Positions 16,913 through 25,700 of a stretch of 64,000 nucleotides of DNA are shown piece by piece (within the stretch, counting starts at the first letter, position 1; every line of letters starts with the position of its first letter). Source of the stretch: Planctomycetota bacterium (GTDB taxonomy: Bacteria > Planctomycetota > B15-G4 > SIAN01); NCBI GenBank assembly GCA_028289345.1, contig JANQQL010000031.1, forward strand, positions 1 to 64,000. The letters run 5' to 3'. Under the pieces are notes generated by a model that was not told where the DNA came from, made no database searches, and worked only from the letters and a program-made list of their open reading frames with translations. Position numbers and translations under genes: made by a program.

Positions 16913-18648
16913 CCCGAAGACCACCTTTCCTCCCACAGCTCTTCCGGACGGTCCGGAGGAACTTGAAGGAAGCGCAACGTCGTCCCCAGAAGTCGAGCGG
17001 CAGAAGGAGCAGCAATGCCCGAGGCATAGCGCCCGCTCTTCGGCTCATCGACCACCACCAACACGATTGCCCGTGGGTGTTGCACCGGACCGTAGCAAAA
17101 GAAGGAAGGGCTGATGAGGCTTCGATTCTCTTCTTTCTCTGGAGTTCCTGTCTTCCCACCCATGGAGTACCCCCTGGGCCGATGCCTTTCGGTCTCCCCC
17201 TGCTCCACGACCTGGGCCAACATCGACGACACGTCCCGTGCCACCGACTCCTCCAGCAGCGGGTACCCGTCGACGGGAAACTCTTCCACGTGTCCATCGG
17301 CGTGGTGGGCCGAAAGCGCGAGCCGAGGACGCACCCAGTAGCCGCCGTTGGCAAATGCCGCCGTCGAACCAATCATCTGCACAGCAGTCACGTTGATGGC
17401 ATGACCGAACGACAACGAGACCAGACTGTACTCCCGGCGAAACCGGCTGCGCGGAGTCATGAGTCCCGCCGATTCCCCGGTCATCCCCCACAAGCGCTGG
17501 CCAAATCCCAGGGCCCGGTAGTAGTCGAGAATGGGCTGAAATTCGGCGCTCCCCTTGGTGACTCCCGGGGTGACCAGACGACAGGCGATCTTTGCCATGC
17601 CGATGTTGGAGGAGTGCACCAGGATCTGCTCGATGGACAGATCTCCGTATCCCCCGTGAATGTCCGAGAGACGACGCTTGCCGAAGTAGCTGACCCCGTT
17701 GCCACAATGAAAGCTGTCGGCGGCGGAGATGACGCCTCGCTGCAGTGCATAGCCAACCATGTGAGGCTTGAGGGTCGAGCCAGGCAGGTAGGCCTCTTCC
17801 ACCGCGAGGATTCGATGCCCGTCCCAGTCCTGCCCGGACTCTGGACGCCCGACCCGAGGAGCTGGGCGCTGAGCCATCGCCAGGAGGTCGCCGTTCCACG
17901 GATCCATGACCAATGCTTGGCACCAGCGAGGCCGGAACTCCGCCATCACCGAGTCCATGGCCAGCTCGGCCGCTTCTTGCAGGACGGGCTCCACCGTCAA
18001 ATGAATGGCCGCTCGGCCCGTCTCTCGGGAAGAGTCGATCTGGCGACCTCCGAGGAGCCGTCCCCGGCCATCCCTGCGCACCTGCTCTTCACGCGAAATG
18101 GGCTGCAGGCGATCCTCGAAGTGGGCTTCCAATCCGGACCGGCCCACCCCTTCCGCGTCGACGAAACCGAGTAGCGGCGCGTAGCGCTCGCCCTGGGGAT
18201 AAACGCGGTGATAGCGTGGCTGAACGCGCAACCCCTTGCACGGCCATCGACCGCCAATCTCCCTCAATGAGCGGATCACTTGGGGGTCGCGCACATCCTC
18301 GACCAGTCGTGGCCAACGCTCGGACGCCAACTTGTCGCGGATTTCAAAAGGATCGGCGCCGGTCAGCTCAAACAAGATGTCCGCCACCGCCTTGGGTCGA
18401 GAAACGTCGGGTGACCAAGCGAAGACGTCAACGGCCTCGACGGTCCGTGCCAGGCACCCGCCACGGCGGTCCAGCAGCTCTCCGCGCATTCCCTCGCGGC
18501 GATCGGCTTGCGTGCGGTAGGGAATGGTGTCTCCCGGCTCGCAGGCTTTCACGACTTGCAGATAAAACAGCCGGCCCTCCAACGAGACCAAGAGAATCGT
18601 TGCCAAGGCCAGCAGGAAAACGGCGAGATGTCGAGCGCGGCGGATCAT
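16909..18648 (-). CDS. ftsI: Septal class B penicillin-binding protein (transpeptidase)
   Basis: A 579-residue bitopic PBP that cross-links septal peptidoglycan. One N-terminal membrane helix (about 7-23) is followed by the pedestal domain and a transpeptidase domain with all three active-site motifs: S291-T-L-K294, S346-S-N348 and K499-T-G501. No PASTA repeats are present. It lies between ftsL and murE, the usual dcw position. The shortish length and cysteine-containing pedestal are ordinary for this group as far as can be judged. Confidence 0.94.
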   Translation of the reverse strand: MIRRARHLAVFLLALATILLVSLEGRLFYLQVVKACEPGDTIPYRTQADRREGMRGELLDRRGGCLARTVEAVDVFAWSPDVSRPKAVADILFELTGADPFEIRDKLASERWPRLVEDVRDPQVIRSLREIGGRWPCKGLRVQPRYHRVYPQGERYAPLLGFVDAEGVGRSGLEAHFEDRLQPISREEQVRRDGRGRLLGGRQIDSSRETGRAAIHLTVEPVLQEAAELAMDSVMAEFRPRWCQALVMDPWNGDLLAMAQRPAPRVGRPESGQDWDGHRILAVEEAYLPGSTLKPHMVGYALQRGVISAADSFHCGNGVSYFGKRRLSDIHGGYGDLSIEQILVHSSNIGMAKIACRLVTPGVTKGSAEFQPILDYYRALGFGQRLWGMTGESAGLMTPRSRFRREYSLVSLSFGHAINVTAVQMIGSTAAFANGGYWVRPRLALSAHHADGHVEEFPVDGYPLLEESVARDVSSMLAQVVEQGETERHRPRGYSMGGKTGTPEKEENRSLISPSFFCYGPVQHPRAIVLVVVDEPKSGRYASGIAAPSAARLLGTTLRFLQVPPDRPEELWEERWSSG

Positions 18649-18712
18649 CGACGGAAAGTCCGGAGAGTTGCAAGGGACGCGGCGGGATCGCTCCCGCCTT
18701 GCGACGGGACAG

Positions 18713-18970
18713 CTACATCAACACGTCCTCCAGAACCTCGACAAGCCGGTTTCGGCGCAGCGCGAGAGCCGCTTGATGAATCCACGCAGGAGTGAACTTC
18801 TCCTCGACTCGGCACTCGATGGTGTCCCGCTCGTTGGTGAGCAGCTCGAGCTCGGTCTTCGCGCGTCCAAGCTGATAGGAGCGCAGCTGCATCCGGACTT
18901 GCAACGCGACGGTGAAGCAGGCCACGATCGCAAAGAGGAGCAGGGCGGCGATGTGAGTCGTGATGCGCAT
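18713..18970 (-). CDS. ftsL: FtsL-like septal membrane protein
   Basis: An 85-residue protein with one membrane helix (HIAALLLFAIVACFTVALQV, about 6-25) followed by a heptad-like periplasmic stretch (LRSYQLGRAKTELELLTNERDTIE). Size, topology and position between rsmH and ftsI match FtsL, which scaffolds FtsB/FtsQ and activates FtsWI. FtsL sequences diverge widely, so the call rests on context. The ATG at 18970 is the natural start. An upstream frame to 19105 would add 45 unusual residues across a hairpin and is rejected. Confidence 0.75.
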   Translation of the reverse strand: MRITTHIAALLLFAIVACFTVALQVRMQLRSYQLGRAKTELELLTNERDTIECRVEEKFTPAWIHQAALALRRNRLVEVLEDVLM

Positions 18971-19035
18971 CGCGATTTTTTCCCGAGTTGCCCCGGCGAC
19001 GTGCCGATGAATCCTAGGTAAGATGAAGAGGCAGG

Positions 19036-19121
19036 GCGCAGGCGTGGGACATACCTGCTGAGGGCGATCCGTTCCTCCGCCGTCCGCTTTCGGAGGATCG
19101 GTCAACAGGCCCCACGCCCGC
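19036..19121. other. Long nested hairpin between rsmH and ftsL
   Basis: Stems nest around one loop: GGCGTGGG (19041-19048) with CCCACGCC (19111-19118), CCTG (19054-19057) with CAGG (19106-19109), CGAT (19065-19068) with ATCG (19097-19100), and CCTCCG (19074-19079) with CGGAGG (19091-19096). GCG at 19036-19038 with CGC at 19119-19121 extends the base. No U-run follows on either strand. It occupies much of the 233-base gap, which otherwise shows nothing I recognise. It could be a structured leader for ftsL-ftsI or a processing site. Confidence 0.5.
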
Positions 19122-19203
19122 TCCCGTATCGTTCTCTTCTCATCGATCTCGCTCCAGAGTCCTGTCCGAGACGGGCGCTCCGGGTCGGGATCGTTTCTTT
19201 TTG

Positions 19204-20148
19204 TCAGTTCCTCTTCGGTTCCTTCTCGGGGGGGATGCTCTCGGAGTCTCGGGAAACACCGAGCCGTGTGGCGACCCTCAATCGGGCACTACGAGCTCGT
19301 CGATTCCTGCGAGTTTCTGCCTCGGTGGGTCGCTGTGGCTTACGAGTAACCACTTGCCACTCCCCTTGCCGATCGCCTTCACGGAAGAACTGCTTGACTC
19401 GTCGGTCTTCCCCACTGTGGTAGGACAGAACCAGAGCCATCCCTCCGGGACGCAGCCACTTCGCCGCCTCCGGCAATACCCGGGTCAAACATCCCACTTC
19501 ATCATTGACGACCATGCGCAACGCCTGAAAGGTCCGGGTGGCCGGATGAATCGCTCCCGGACGCCCTCCCCCCGCGACACGCGAGACCAGCTGAGCGAGT
19601 TCGGCCGAACGACGAAGCGGTGCCGACCGGCGCCTCTCCACGATGGCGCGAGCGATGGCAGCTGCCCTTCGCTCATCCCCCAGCTCCCTCAACATTGCCG
19701 TCAAATCCTCCTCCCCCACTCGCTCCAAGACCGCCGCTGCTGATTCCCCCTCGCGGGGGTCCATCCTCATGTCCAGATCGCAGTCGCTCTCGAAGCGAAA
19801 TCCCCGGCGGGGATCGTCCAACTGCATCGAGGAAACCCCGAGATCCAAAAGAAGCGCGTCGAACGCATTCTCGTTCGGGCCTCCCTCGACACTTCCTGCA
19901 CGATCGAACCGGCTGACGACGGCACGAAACCGCGCGCCGAACGAAGCCAGGGACCGCCGCACTGCCTCTACTGCCTCGGGGTCGCGATCAACTCCGAGCA
20001 CTGCACATTCCGCGAAGCTACGGAGGATCTCCCGTGTGTGACCTCCCCCGCCAAGAGTGAGATCGAGAAAGGCTCGCGGCGAAACCGGCTGCAAATGCTG
20101 GAGGATCTCCTCCACCATGACCGGCTCGTGCGTTGAGCCATCTCCCAA
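19204..20148 (-). CDS. rsmH: 16S rRNA (cytosine-1402-N4)-methyltransferase
   Basis: RsmH (MraW) N4-methylates C1402 in the decoding centre of 16S rRNA. The 314-residue protein has the HEPVMVEEIL N-terminus, the SAM-binding DLTLGGGGHTREIL motif, LLLDLGVSSMQLDDPRRGFRF and the C-terminal LSYHSGEDRRVKQFF. The last is a variant of the common SFHSLEDRIVK. The TTG start has GGAGGAGG 4 bases upstream; the internal ATG at 20118 would remove the conserved HEP. It lies second in the cluster, 36 bases after mraZ. Confidence 0.94.
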   Translation of the reverse strand: MGDGSTHEPVMVEEILQHLQPVSPRAFLDLTLGGGGHTREILRSFAECAVLGVDRDPEAVEAVRRSLASFGARFRAVVSRFDRAGSVEGGPNENAFDALLLDLGVSSMQLDDPRRGFRFESDCDLDMRMDPREGESAAAVLERVGEEDLTAMLRELGDERRAAAIARAIVERRRSAPLRRSAELAQLVSRVAGGGRPGAIHPATRTFQALRMVVNDEVGCLTRVLPEAAKWLRPGGMALVLSYHSGEDRRVKQFFREGDRQGEWQVVTRKPQRPTEAETRRNRRARSARLRVATRLGVSRDSESIPPEKEPKRN

Positions 20149-20184
20149 GTCGCCTCCTCCCGACAGCCACCGATGGTGGCGCCG

Positions 20185-20625
20185 TCACACACCGAAGATC
20201 TCCGCCGCATGATCTTCATAGGTCTCCCCACCGTCCTGCGAGACAGCGTCCCAACGATCGGGAGCCCACAACTCGATGCGCCGATCCACTCCGACCAACA
20301 ACACCTCTCGGTCGATGCCCGCCAGCTTTCGGTACTCCGGAGGGAGCAAAATCCGACCGCTTGCGTCGACGGGAAGCTCCCGCGCCCAAGAAAAGAACTG
20401 ACGCGAGAAATTCCGAGCTTTGTCGTCCCCGAGGGAGGATTTGCGGACCTGGGTGACCAGGTCGTCCCACGCCTCGGGGAGCACCAGAAAGATGCAGCCT
20501 TCCAACCCCTTGGTCCCGAAGAAGAGCCGCCCTCGACTCGGGTCCGCCAGAGGCTCCATGAACTTCTTGGGGATGTTGAGGCGACCCTTGGCATCGAGCG
20601 AGTGTTTGTGCTGACCAAGAAACAT
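20185..20625 (-). CDS. mraZ: Transcriptional regulator MraZ
   Basis: MraZ is the DNA-binding repressor of its own dcw operon. The 146-residue protein has two SpoVT/AbrB-like repeats: GQHKHSLDAKGRLNIPKKF at about 4-22 and LPVDASGRILLPPEYRKLAG at about 84-103. Both carry the paired D-x-K/S-GR-x-x-x-P signature. It is the first gene of the cluster, and tandem GTGGG boxes lie directly upstream, as expected for autoregulation. Confidence 0.96.
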   Translation of the reverse strand: MFLGQHKHSLDAKGRLNIPKKFMEPLADPSRGRLFFGTKGLEGCIFLVLPEAWDDLVTQVRKSSLGDDKARNFSRQFFSWARELPVDASGRILLPPEYRKLAGIDREVLLVGVDRRIELWAPDRWDAVSQDGGETYEDHAAEIFGV

Positions 20626-20673
20626 GGGTCGTGGCTCGTCATCCCTGTGCTCCCCACACCATCTCCATCGAGA

Positions 20674-20706
20674 AACACACTAACCCACTCTGACCCACTC
20701 ACAAAG
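20674..20706 (-). promoter_or_regulatory. MraZ operator boxes overlapping a weak promoter
   Basis: On the minus strand two perfect GTGGG boxes (20694-20698 and 20684-20688) and a degenerate third, GTGTT (20674-20678), repeat with exactly 10-base spacing. This is the pattern known for MraZ binding sites. A possible promoter TTGTGA-16-TAGTGT overlaps them: the two perfect boxes lie in its spacer, so bound MraZ would block RNA polymerase. Another GTGGG lies at 20653-20657, out of register. Confidence 0.65.
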
Positions 20707-21059
20707 CTGATTCGCCGATTTTCGTCCGGAAATCTCCACATTGCTGCTAGAAGCCGCCACCGACCGGCTCGGTCTCCGCCAGAGAATCCGTACATCTCCC
20801 GAACTGATGAGGGGGCTCCCGCAACGAGACACCGAATCCGGGCCCACTTCGGCCCACACCGGATCCCCCCGGAGTCACGCCCAAGGCGCGAATCACGAAG
20901 GCGCTGATTCGGCCACCAGCGCCCACAGACGGGCTCAAACTCCAGAATCAGTCGACAAGGTCAGGACAACCAGTGGACAGTTTCCGCGCGACATGCGCCG
21001 GCCCGAGATCAAACCAGACAGGGATCAACGACAGCGGGCCAGAACAAGGGAAGCAGGAC
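20707..21059. other. Intergenic region upstream of mraZ
   Basis: About 350 bases with no credible gene on either strand. It contains a second GTGGG pair with 10-base spacing on the minus strand (cccac at 20843-20847 and 20853-20857 on the plus strand). No strong terminator or RNA gene is visible. It must hold the end of the preceding two-gene unit and upstream control of the dcw cluster. Confidence 0.4.
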
Positions 21060-21581
21060 TCAGGAAGTCGCCGCCTCTTCCACTTCGTCTTCCTCGAGAG
21101 CTCCATCCAGAAGCTCTTCCAGCTGCACCCGCAACTGCGGAAGCTGCTCTTTCGTGAGCAACGGGGCAGGAACCAAGAAAGGCACCTGCTCGGGCCCCGG
21201 GCGTCGCAAGCGCAGGTACTCGTCCCCTCCCTCGGACACCAGATCCAACATGCGGAAGAATCGCTTGCGAATCAGCAACAGGGCAATCAAGTAAAGAAGT
21301 GGCTCAATCCCCTCGGGCGGTTTTTCCAGCCAGACCTCGAACAAGCGCAGCAAGCGGTGGAAGTCCAGCTTCTTCTTCCGCTCGGTCACCGCCACCCAGC
21401 GCGTTTCCCAATACAGCACCGAATCGGTGTCCTGGGGCACACAGCTCGCGCAGTAGTCGTTTCGCACAGGGACGTCCTCATCGTCCAACTCCACGGACGA
21501 CGTGACTCGTTGACCATCTTCAAATGGCTTTTCGCAGGACGAACAACGCTCCTGGACGCGCCGGATTTTCCACTGATTCAA
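21060..21581 (-). CDS. Unknown protein with an N-terminal four-cysteine knuckle
   Basis: A 173-residue protein. It begins NQWKIRRVQERCSSC and pairs two CxxC motifs about 35 residues apart (RCSSC and YCASC), suggesting a structural zinc site near the N-terminus. The middle is basic and amphipathic, with a hydrophobic helix (LYLIALLLI). The C-terminus is strongly acidic (ALEEDEVEEAATS). Small proteins with this W-x-(I/V)-RR-x-x-x-x-C-x-x-C opening recur in planctomycetes, as I recall, without assigned function. The TTG start at 21581 overlaps the HEAT-like gene by 4 bases. Confidence 0.7.
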   Translation of the reverse strand: MNQWKIRRVQERCSSCEKPFEDGQRVTSSVELDDEDVPVRNDYCASCVPQDTDSVLYWETRWVAVTERKKKLDFHRLLRLFEVWLEKPPEGIEPLLYLIALLLIRKRFFRMLDLVSEGGDEYLRLRRPGPEQVPFLVPAPLLTKEQLPQLRVQLEELLDGALEEDEVEEAATS

Positions 21582-22483
21582 CGACTTGGTCCCTCGACAG
21601 GGCGACGGGAACCGGGCTCTTCGAGCTCCCCACGACACGCCGCCACCACTTCCTCCCACGCCTCCGGCGAACTCGAGACGCCGAATTGGCGAGTATTCTG
21701 CTCCAAGGCATCGTACAAAGTCCGCGCCAGCTCCAACTCCCTGGCTTCGTAGGCTCTCCGGTAGGCTCCCACGAGCCCCAGACGAACTTGGTCGGTGCGG
21801 ACCGTGGCCAACCCCGCCCCCGCCTTGCGAACCACAAATGGGTCCGGATCCATCAAGGCGAGAACCAGCAAATCCACGACCCCCGAGCTTTCGCGCACTC
21901 GCAAAGCCAGACCATCCACGGCCTGAGCCCGAACCTTCCAGCTCGCGTCTCCGGCGAGAATCTCTCCCAAGGCGGCCGTGCCCCCGGACCCCGAGATCCG
22001 CCCCAACCCCTGACAGGCGAAGTAGCGCAGATCGTCGCTCGCTTCACCCAGCAACGCGGTGAGCTCTTCCGTCGCATCGAGGTCACCCAACACCCAAGCG
22101 ATTCGATCCAGAATCATCCAGTCAATGGGCTTTTCCGACGCATGAAACCGTGCCGCCTCCACCAGGAACGGCACAGACTCGTAACCGATGTAGACCATTT
22201 CTTCGCGGGCCACGTCCCACGGTGCCCGGCTCGACTCAGGATCCACCGGTTGGGCACTAGTTATCAGGACCATATACAAGTAGTCGAGAGCCAACTTTGT
22301 CTCCCGCTGCCCGCGTGCGTACCACGCGTCACGGACGTCGATCGACTCCCGTCCCTGGGACAGCGCCTGCACGTAACCCGCGAAAGCCGCCTTCTCTTCC
22401 GCGCTGAAGTCCTCGGCGCTGCGGCAACTGATCCCGCCGAGAAGCAGCAATCCCCAAATGAAACGTCGTCGCCCTTGAACCAT
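21578..22483 (-). CDS. HEAT-repeat-like lipoprotein of unknown function
   Basis: A 301-residue protein with a lipoprotein signal peptide (RRRFIWGLLLLGGISC, lipid-modified Cys about residue 20). The rest is helical and repetitive, with HEAT-type units such as DDLRYFACQGLGRISGSGGTAALGEIL and SWKVRAQAVDGLALRV. It is probably an outer- or inner-membrane-anchored periplasmic scaffold. The start is the ATG at 22483, preceded by GAGGGG; an ATG 4 codons upstream is an alternative. It is coupled to the downstream four-cysteine protein and divergent from dnaE. Confidence 0.75.
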   Translation of the reverse strand: MVQGRRRFIWGLLLLGGISCRSAEDFSAEEKAAFAGYVQALSQGRESIDVRDAWYARGQRETKLALDYLYMVLITSAQPVDPESSRAPWDVAREEMVYIGYESVPFLVEAARFHASEKPIDWMILDRIAWVLGDLDATEELTALLGEASDDLRYFACQGLGRISGSGGTAALGEILAGDASWKVRAQAVDGLALRVRESSGVVDLLVLALMDPDPFVVRKAGAGLATVRTDQVRLGLVGAYRRAYEARELELARTLYDALEQNTRQFGVSSSPEAWEEVVAACRGELEEPGSRRPVEGPSR

Positions 22484-22778
22484 GAAACCCCTCATCACTT
22501 CGCCGGGAACGCTCGAGAGAACACCGCACGAATCTGAGGCGCGTGCGAATGACAAAGATCATAGAGCCCGAAATGCTTCTTGCTCGATGGCCGTCCACTT
22601 GGAGCACAAAGATGTGCGAAGCGAGCGCCTTCGTCGAGAGTTCCTTCGGAACAATCAAAAGACCTGAGCGGATGCCGAGAGACAATTCGACGGCAAGCTA
22701 AGATAGGGTCGTCGTCGCGCGCGGAAGGGAAGCGACGAGACGGATCCAAGAACATCGCCAGACCCTGGGAGGGAGCTG
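22484..22778. other. Divergent control region between the HEAT-like lipoprotein gene and dnaE
   Basis: About 295 bases without a gene. A short palindrome GTTCC-TTC-GGAAC lies at 22640-22652 and a -10-like TAAGAT occurs about 80 bases before dnaE, but I find no matching -35. A GGGAGGGAG ribosome-binding site precedes dnaE. Confidence 0.35.
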
Positions 22779-25700
22779 ATGCCAAGGACGACTCCATGTG
22801 TCCACCTGCACGCCCATAGCCATTTCTCGCTGCTCGACGGCAATCCGCGCGTTGAGGCGCTGGTCAAGGCAGCAGCCGATGCGGAAATGCCAGCCTTGGC
22901 GCTCACCGACCACGGCAACCTGTTCGGCATCGTCGAGCTCTTTCGCTACGCCGAAAAACACGGCGTGAAGCCGATCCCTGGGATCGAGGCTTACATCGCC
23001 CGCACCAGCCACCGGGAGAAATCGGGCGGAGCCACCGGCAACTTCACCGATCACATCACCTTGCTGGCGACCAACTACACGGGCTACCAGAACTTGATGA
23101 AGCTGACTTCGCGCAGCTTCCTCGAGGGATTCCACCGGAAACCTCGGATCGACAAGGAGCTTCTGGACCAGCACCGCGAAGGACTGATCGCGCTCTCCGG
23201 CTGCTTGAGTGGCGAGATTTCGCGAATGGTCCTCCACGGCGATCGAAATCAGGCGATCGCCTCCGCTCAGACCTTTCGCGACTTGATGGGCCCGGACAAT
23301 TTTTACCTGGAGGCGATGAACAACGGGCTAGGCAAGCAGACTCAGGTGCGCGAGGCTCTGCTCGACATTTCCAAGGAAACCGGCATTCCCATCGTCGGAA
23401 CCAGCGACGTTCACTACATCGATCGACAGGATGCGCTGGCCCAGGAAGTGATGCTTTGCATCAACATGGGCACGACATTGAACAACGAGAACCGGATGCG
23501 CATGGATACGGACCAGTTCTACTTCCGGACGGGAGAAGAAATGGCCCGCGCCTTTGCCGACATTCCCGGGGCTCTGGAACGGACCCTCGAGATCGCCGAT
23601 CGCGTCAAGGTTGAATTGCCCTTCGGCGAACGCCACCTGCCCGACTTCGAAACTCCGGACGGATCCACTCCTTCGGCCTTCTTTCGACGCCTTTGCGACG
23701 AGGGGATTCGACGGCTCTACGGCAACCGCGCCTCCAGCCAAGAGGTCCAGGAACGACTCCAAGGCGAGGTCGCGGTCATCGAAGAGATGGGTTTCGTCTC
23801 TTACTTCTTGATTACGTGGGATTTCATCCGCTTTGCCCGGGAGAACGGCATTCCGGTCGGACCGGGGCGTGGCTCCGCGGCGGGAAGCCTGGTTTCCTAT
23901 GCCCTCGGGATCACCCAGATCGACCCTTTGAAGTACGACTTGCTGTTCGAGCGATTCCTGAATTCTTCGCGTATCAGCATGCCGGACATCGACATCGACT
24001 TCTGCCGGGACGGCCGCGAAAAGGTCATCGACTACGTCCGCCAACGATATGGAACCGACAAGGTCTCCCAGATCGTGACCTTCGGGACAATGGCGGCGCG
24101 GGCCGCTTTGCGCGATGCCGGCCGGGTTCTCGAGGTCGACCTCAAGGAAGTTGACCGAATCGCGAAGAAGATCCCAGGCACCCCGGGCACCAAGCTCGAC
24201 GACGCTCTGCAGGATCCCGAACTCCAAGAGATCCACCACCAGAGTGAGCTGCACGAACAATTGTTTGACGTGGCACTCAAACTCGAAGGCCTCAACCGCC
24301 ACGCCTCCACCCATGCGGCGGGGGTGGTCATCGGTGACCAACCGCTCCTGGAAATCGTGCCTCTTTGCCGGGTCCAAGGCGAAGTCAACACCCAGTTCAC
24401 GATGAACGACCTGGAGGCCCTTGGTCTTCTCAAGATGGACTTCCTCGGGCTCAAGACCCTCACCATCTTGGACGGCGCGGTCAAGATGATCCGCGAGAAT
24501 CAGGGCATCGACATCGACTGCTCGAGTTTGCCGTTGGATGACAAGAGGACCTACCAGCTACTCGCCAAGGGAGAGACGGCCGCGGTCTTCCAGCTCGAAT
24601 CCTCGGGGATGCGTGAACTTCTGGTCAAGATGGACCCCGGATGCTTCGAGGACATTATCGCCATCTTGGCGTTGTACCGGCCGGGCCCGCTCGGCAGCGG
24701 CATGGTGGACTCCTACGTCAACCGCAAACGCGGGGTGGAAGAGATTCGCTACTTGCACCCGGTCCTGGAAGACGTCCTTCAGGAGACGTACGGCATCCTC
24801 GTCTACCAAGAGCAGGTGATGCGGATCACCAACGTCTTGTCCGGGTTCACTCTGAACGAAGCGGACTCCCTTCGCAAAGCCATGGGGAAGAAGAAGCCCG
24901 AGGTGATGGCGAAGTTCAAACAGAAGTTCGTCGAGGGAGCAGAAAAGAACAACTGTTCCGCGGAAACCGCGACGGAAATCTGGGAGCTGATGGAGTACTT
25001 CGCCGGTTACGGCTTCAACAAGAGTCACTCCACCGCCTACGGTCTGATCACCTACTACACGGCTTGGATGAAGGCCAATTATCCACTGGAGTTCATGGCT
25101 TCGGTGATCAGCTGCGAAGTGTCCAATTCCGACAAGGTGGCGGCCTACCTGCAAGAGTGCCGGCGCATGAAGATCGAAATCCTGCCGCCATGCTTGCTTC
25201 ACTCCCAGTTGAAGTGCTCGACGGAAGAAGGCTCGATTCGACTGGGGCTCTCGACGGTCAAGGGAATCGGTGAACGCGCCATCGAGGCACTGATCGCCGC
25301 GCGGACGAAACCCAGCCAGCCCGCCACCTTTGGCAGCATTCTCGAAGAAACCGATCCTCAATCGGTGAACAAGTCCGCTCTCGAAGCCTTGATCAAAGCG
25401 GGCGCCCTCGACTGGGCTCCCCATTCGCGGAACGCCCTGTTCCAACACCTGCCGGTACTCATGCAGCAGGCAGCGGTGATGCACAAGGACCGGAAATCGG
25501 GGCAGGGGTCCCTGTTTGGCAACACCAAGGGATCGGCTCCGGTGGCCGATCGCGTCCCCGACCTCGTTGAGTGGTCCGAACGCGAACTCCTCCATCACGA
25601 GAAAGAGGTGTTCGGCTTCTACCTCTCTTCGAATCCATTGACCCGCTACACCGATTTGTTGCGGCGACACTGCAACGCGAACATTGCGGACCTGAACGCG

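Noticed and set aside
18971..19105. N-terminal extension of ftsL up to 19105
   Set aside because: It would add a Pro/Cys-rich stretch across the hairpin and place the membrane helix unusually far from the N-terminus.
19041..19118. The nested hairpin as SRP RNA or 6S RNA
   Set aside because: The SRP tetraloop and GGAAG-type motif are missing, and it is too short and lacks the central bubble of 6S RNA.
22640..22652. Palindrome GTTCC-TTC-GGAAC upstream of dnaE as a LexA (SOS) box
   Set aside because: The spacing does not match a LexA consensus that I can name for this group, and a 5-bp palindrome is common by chance.
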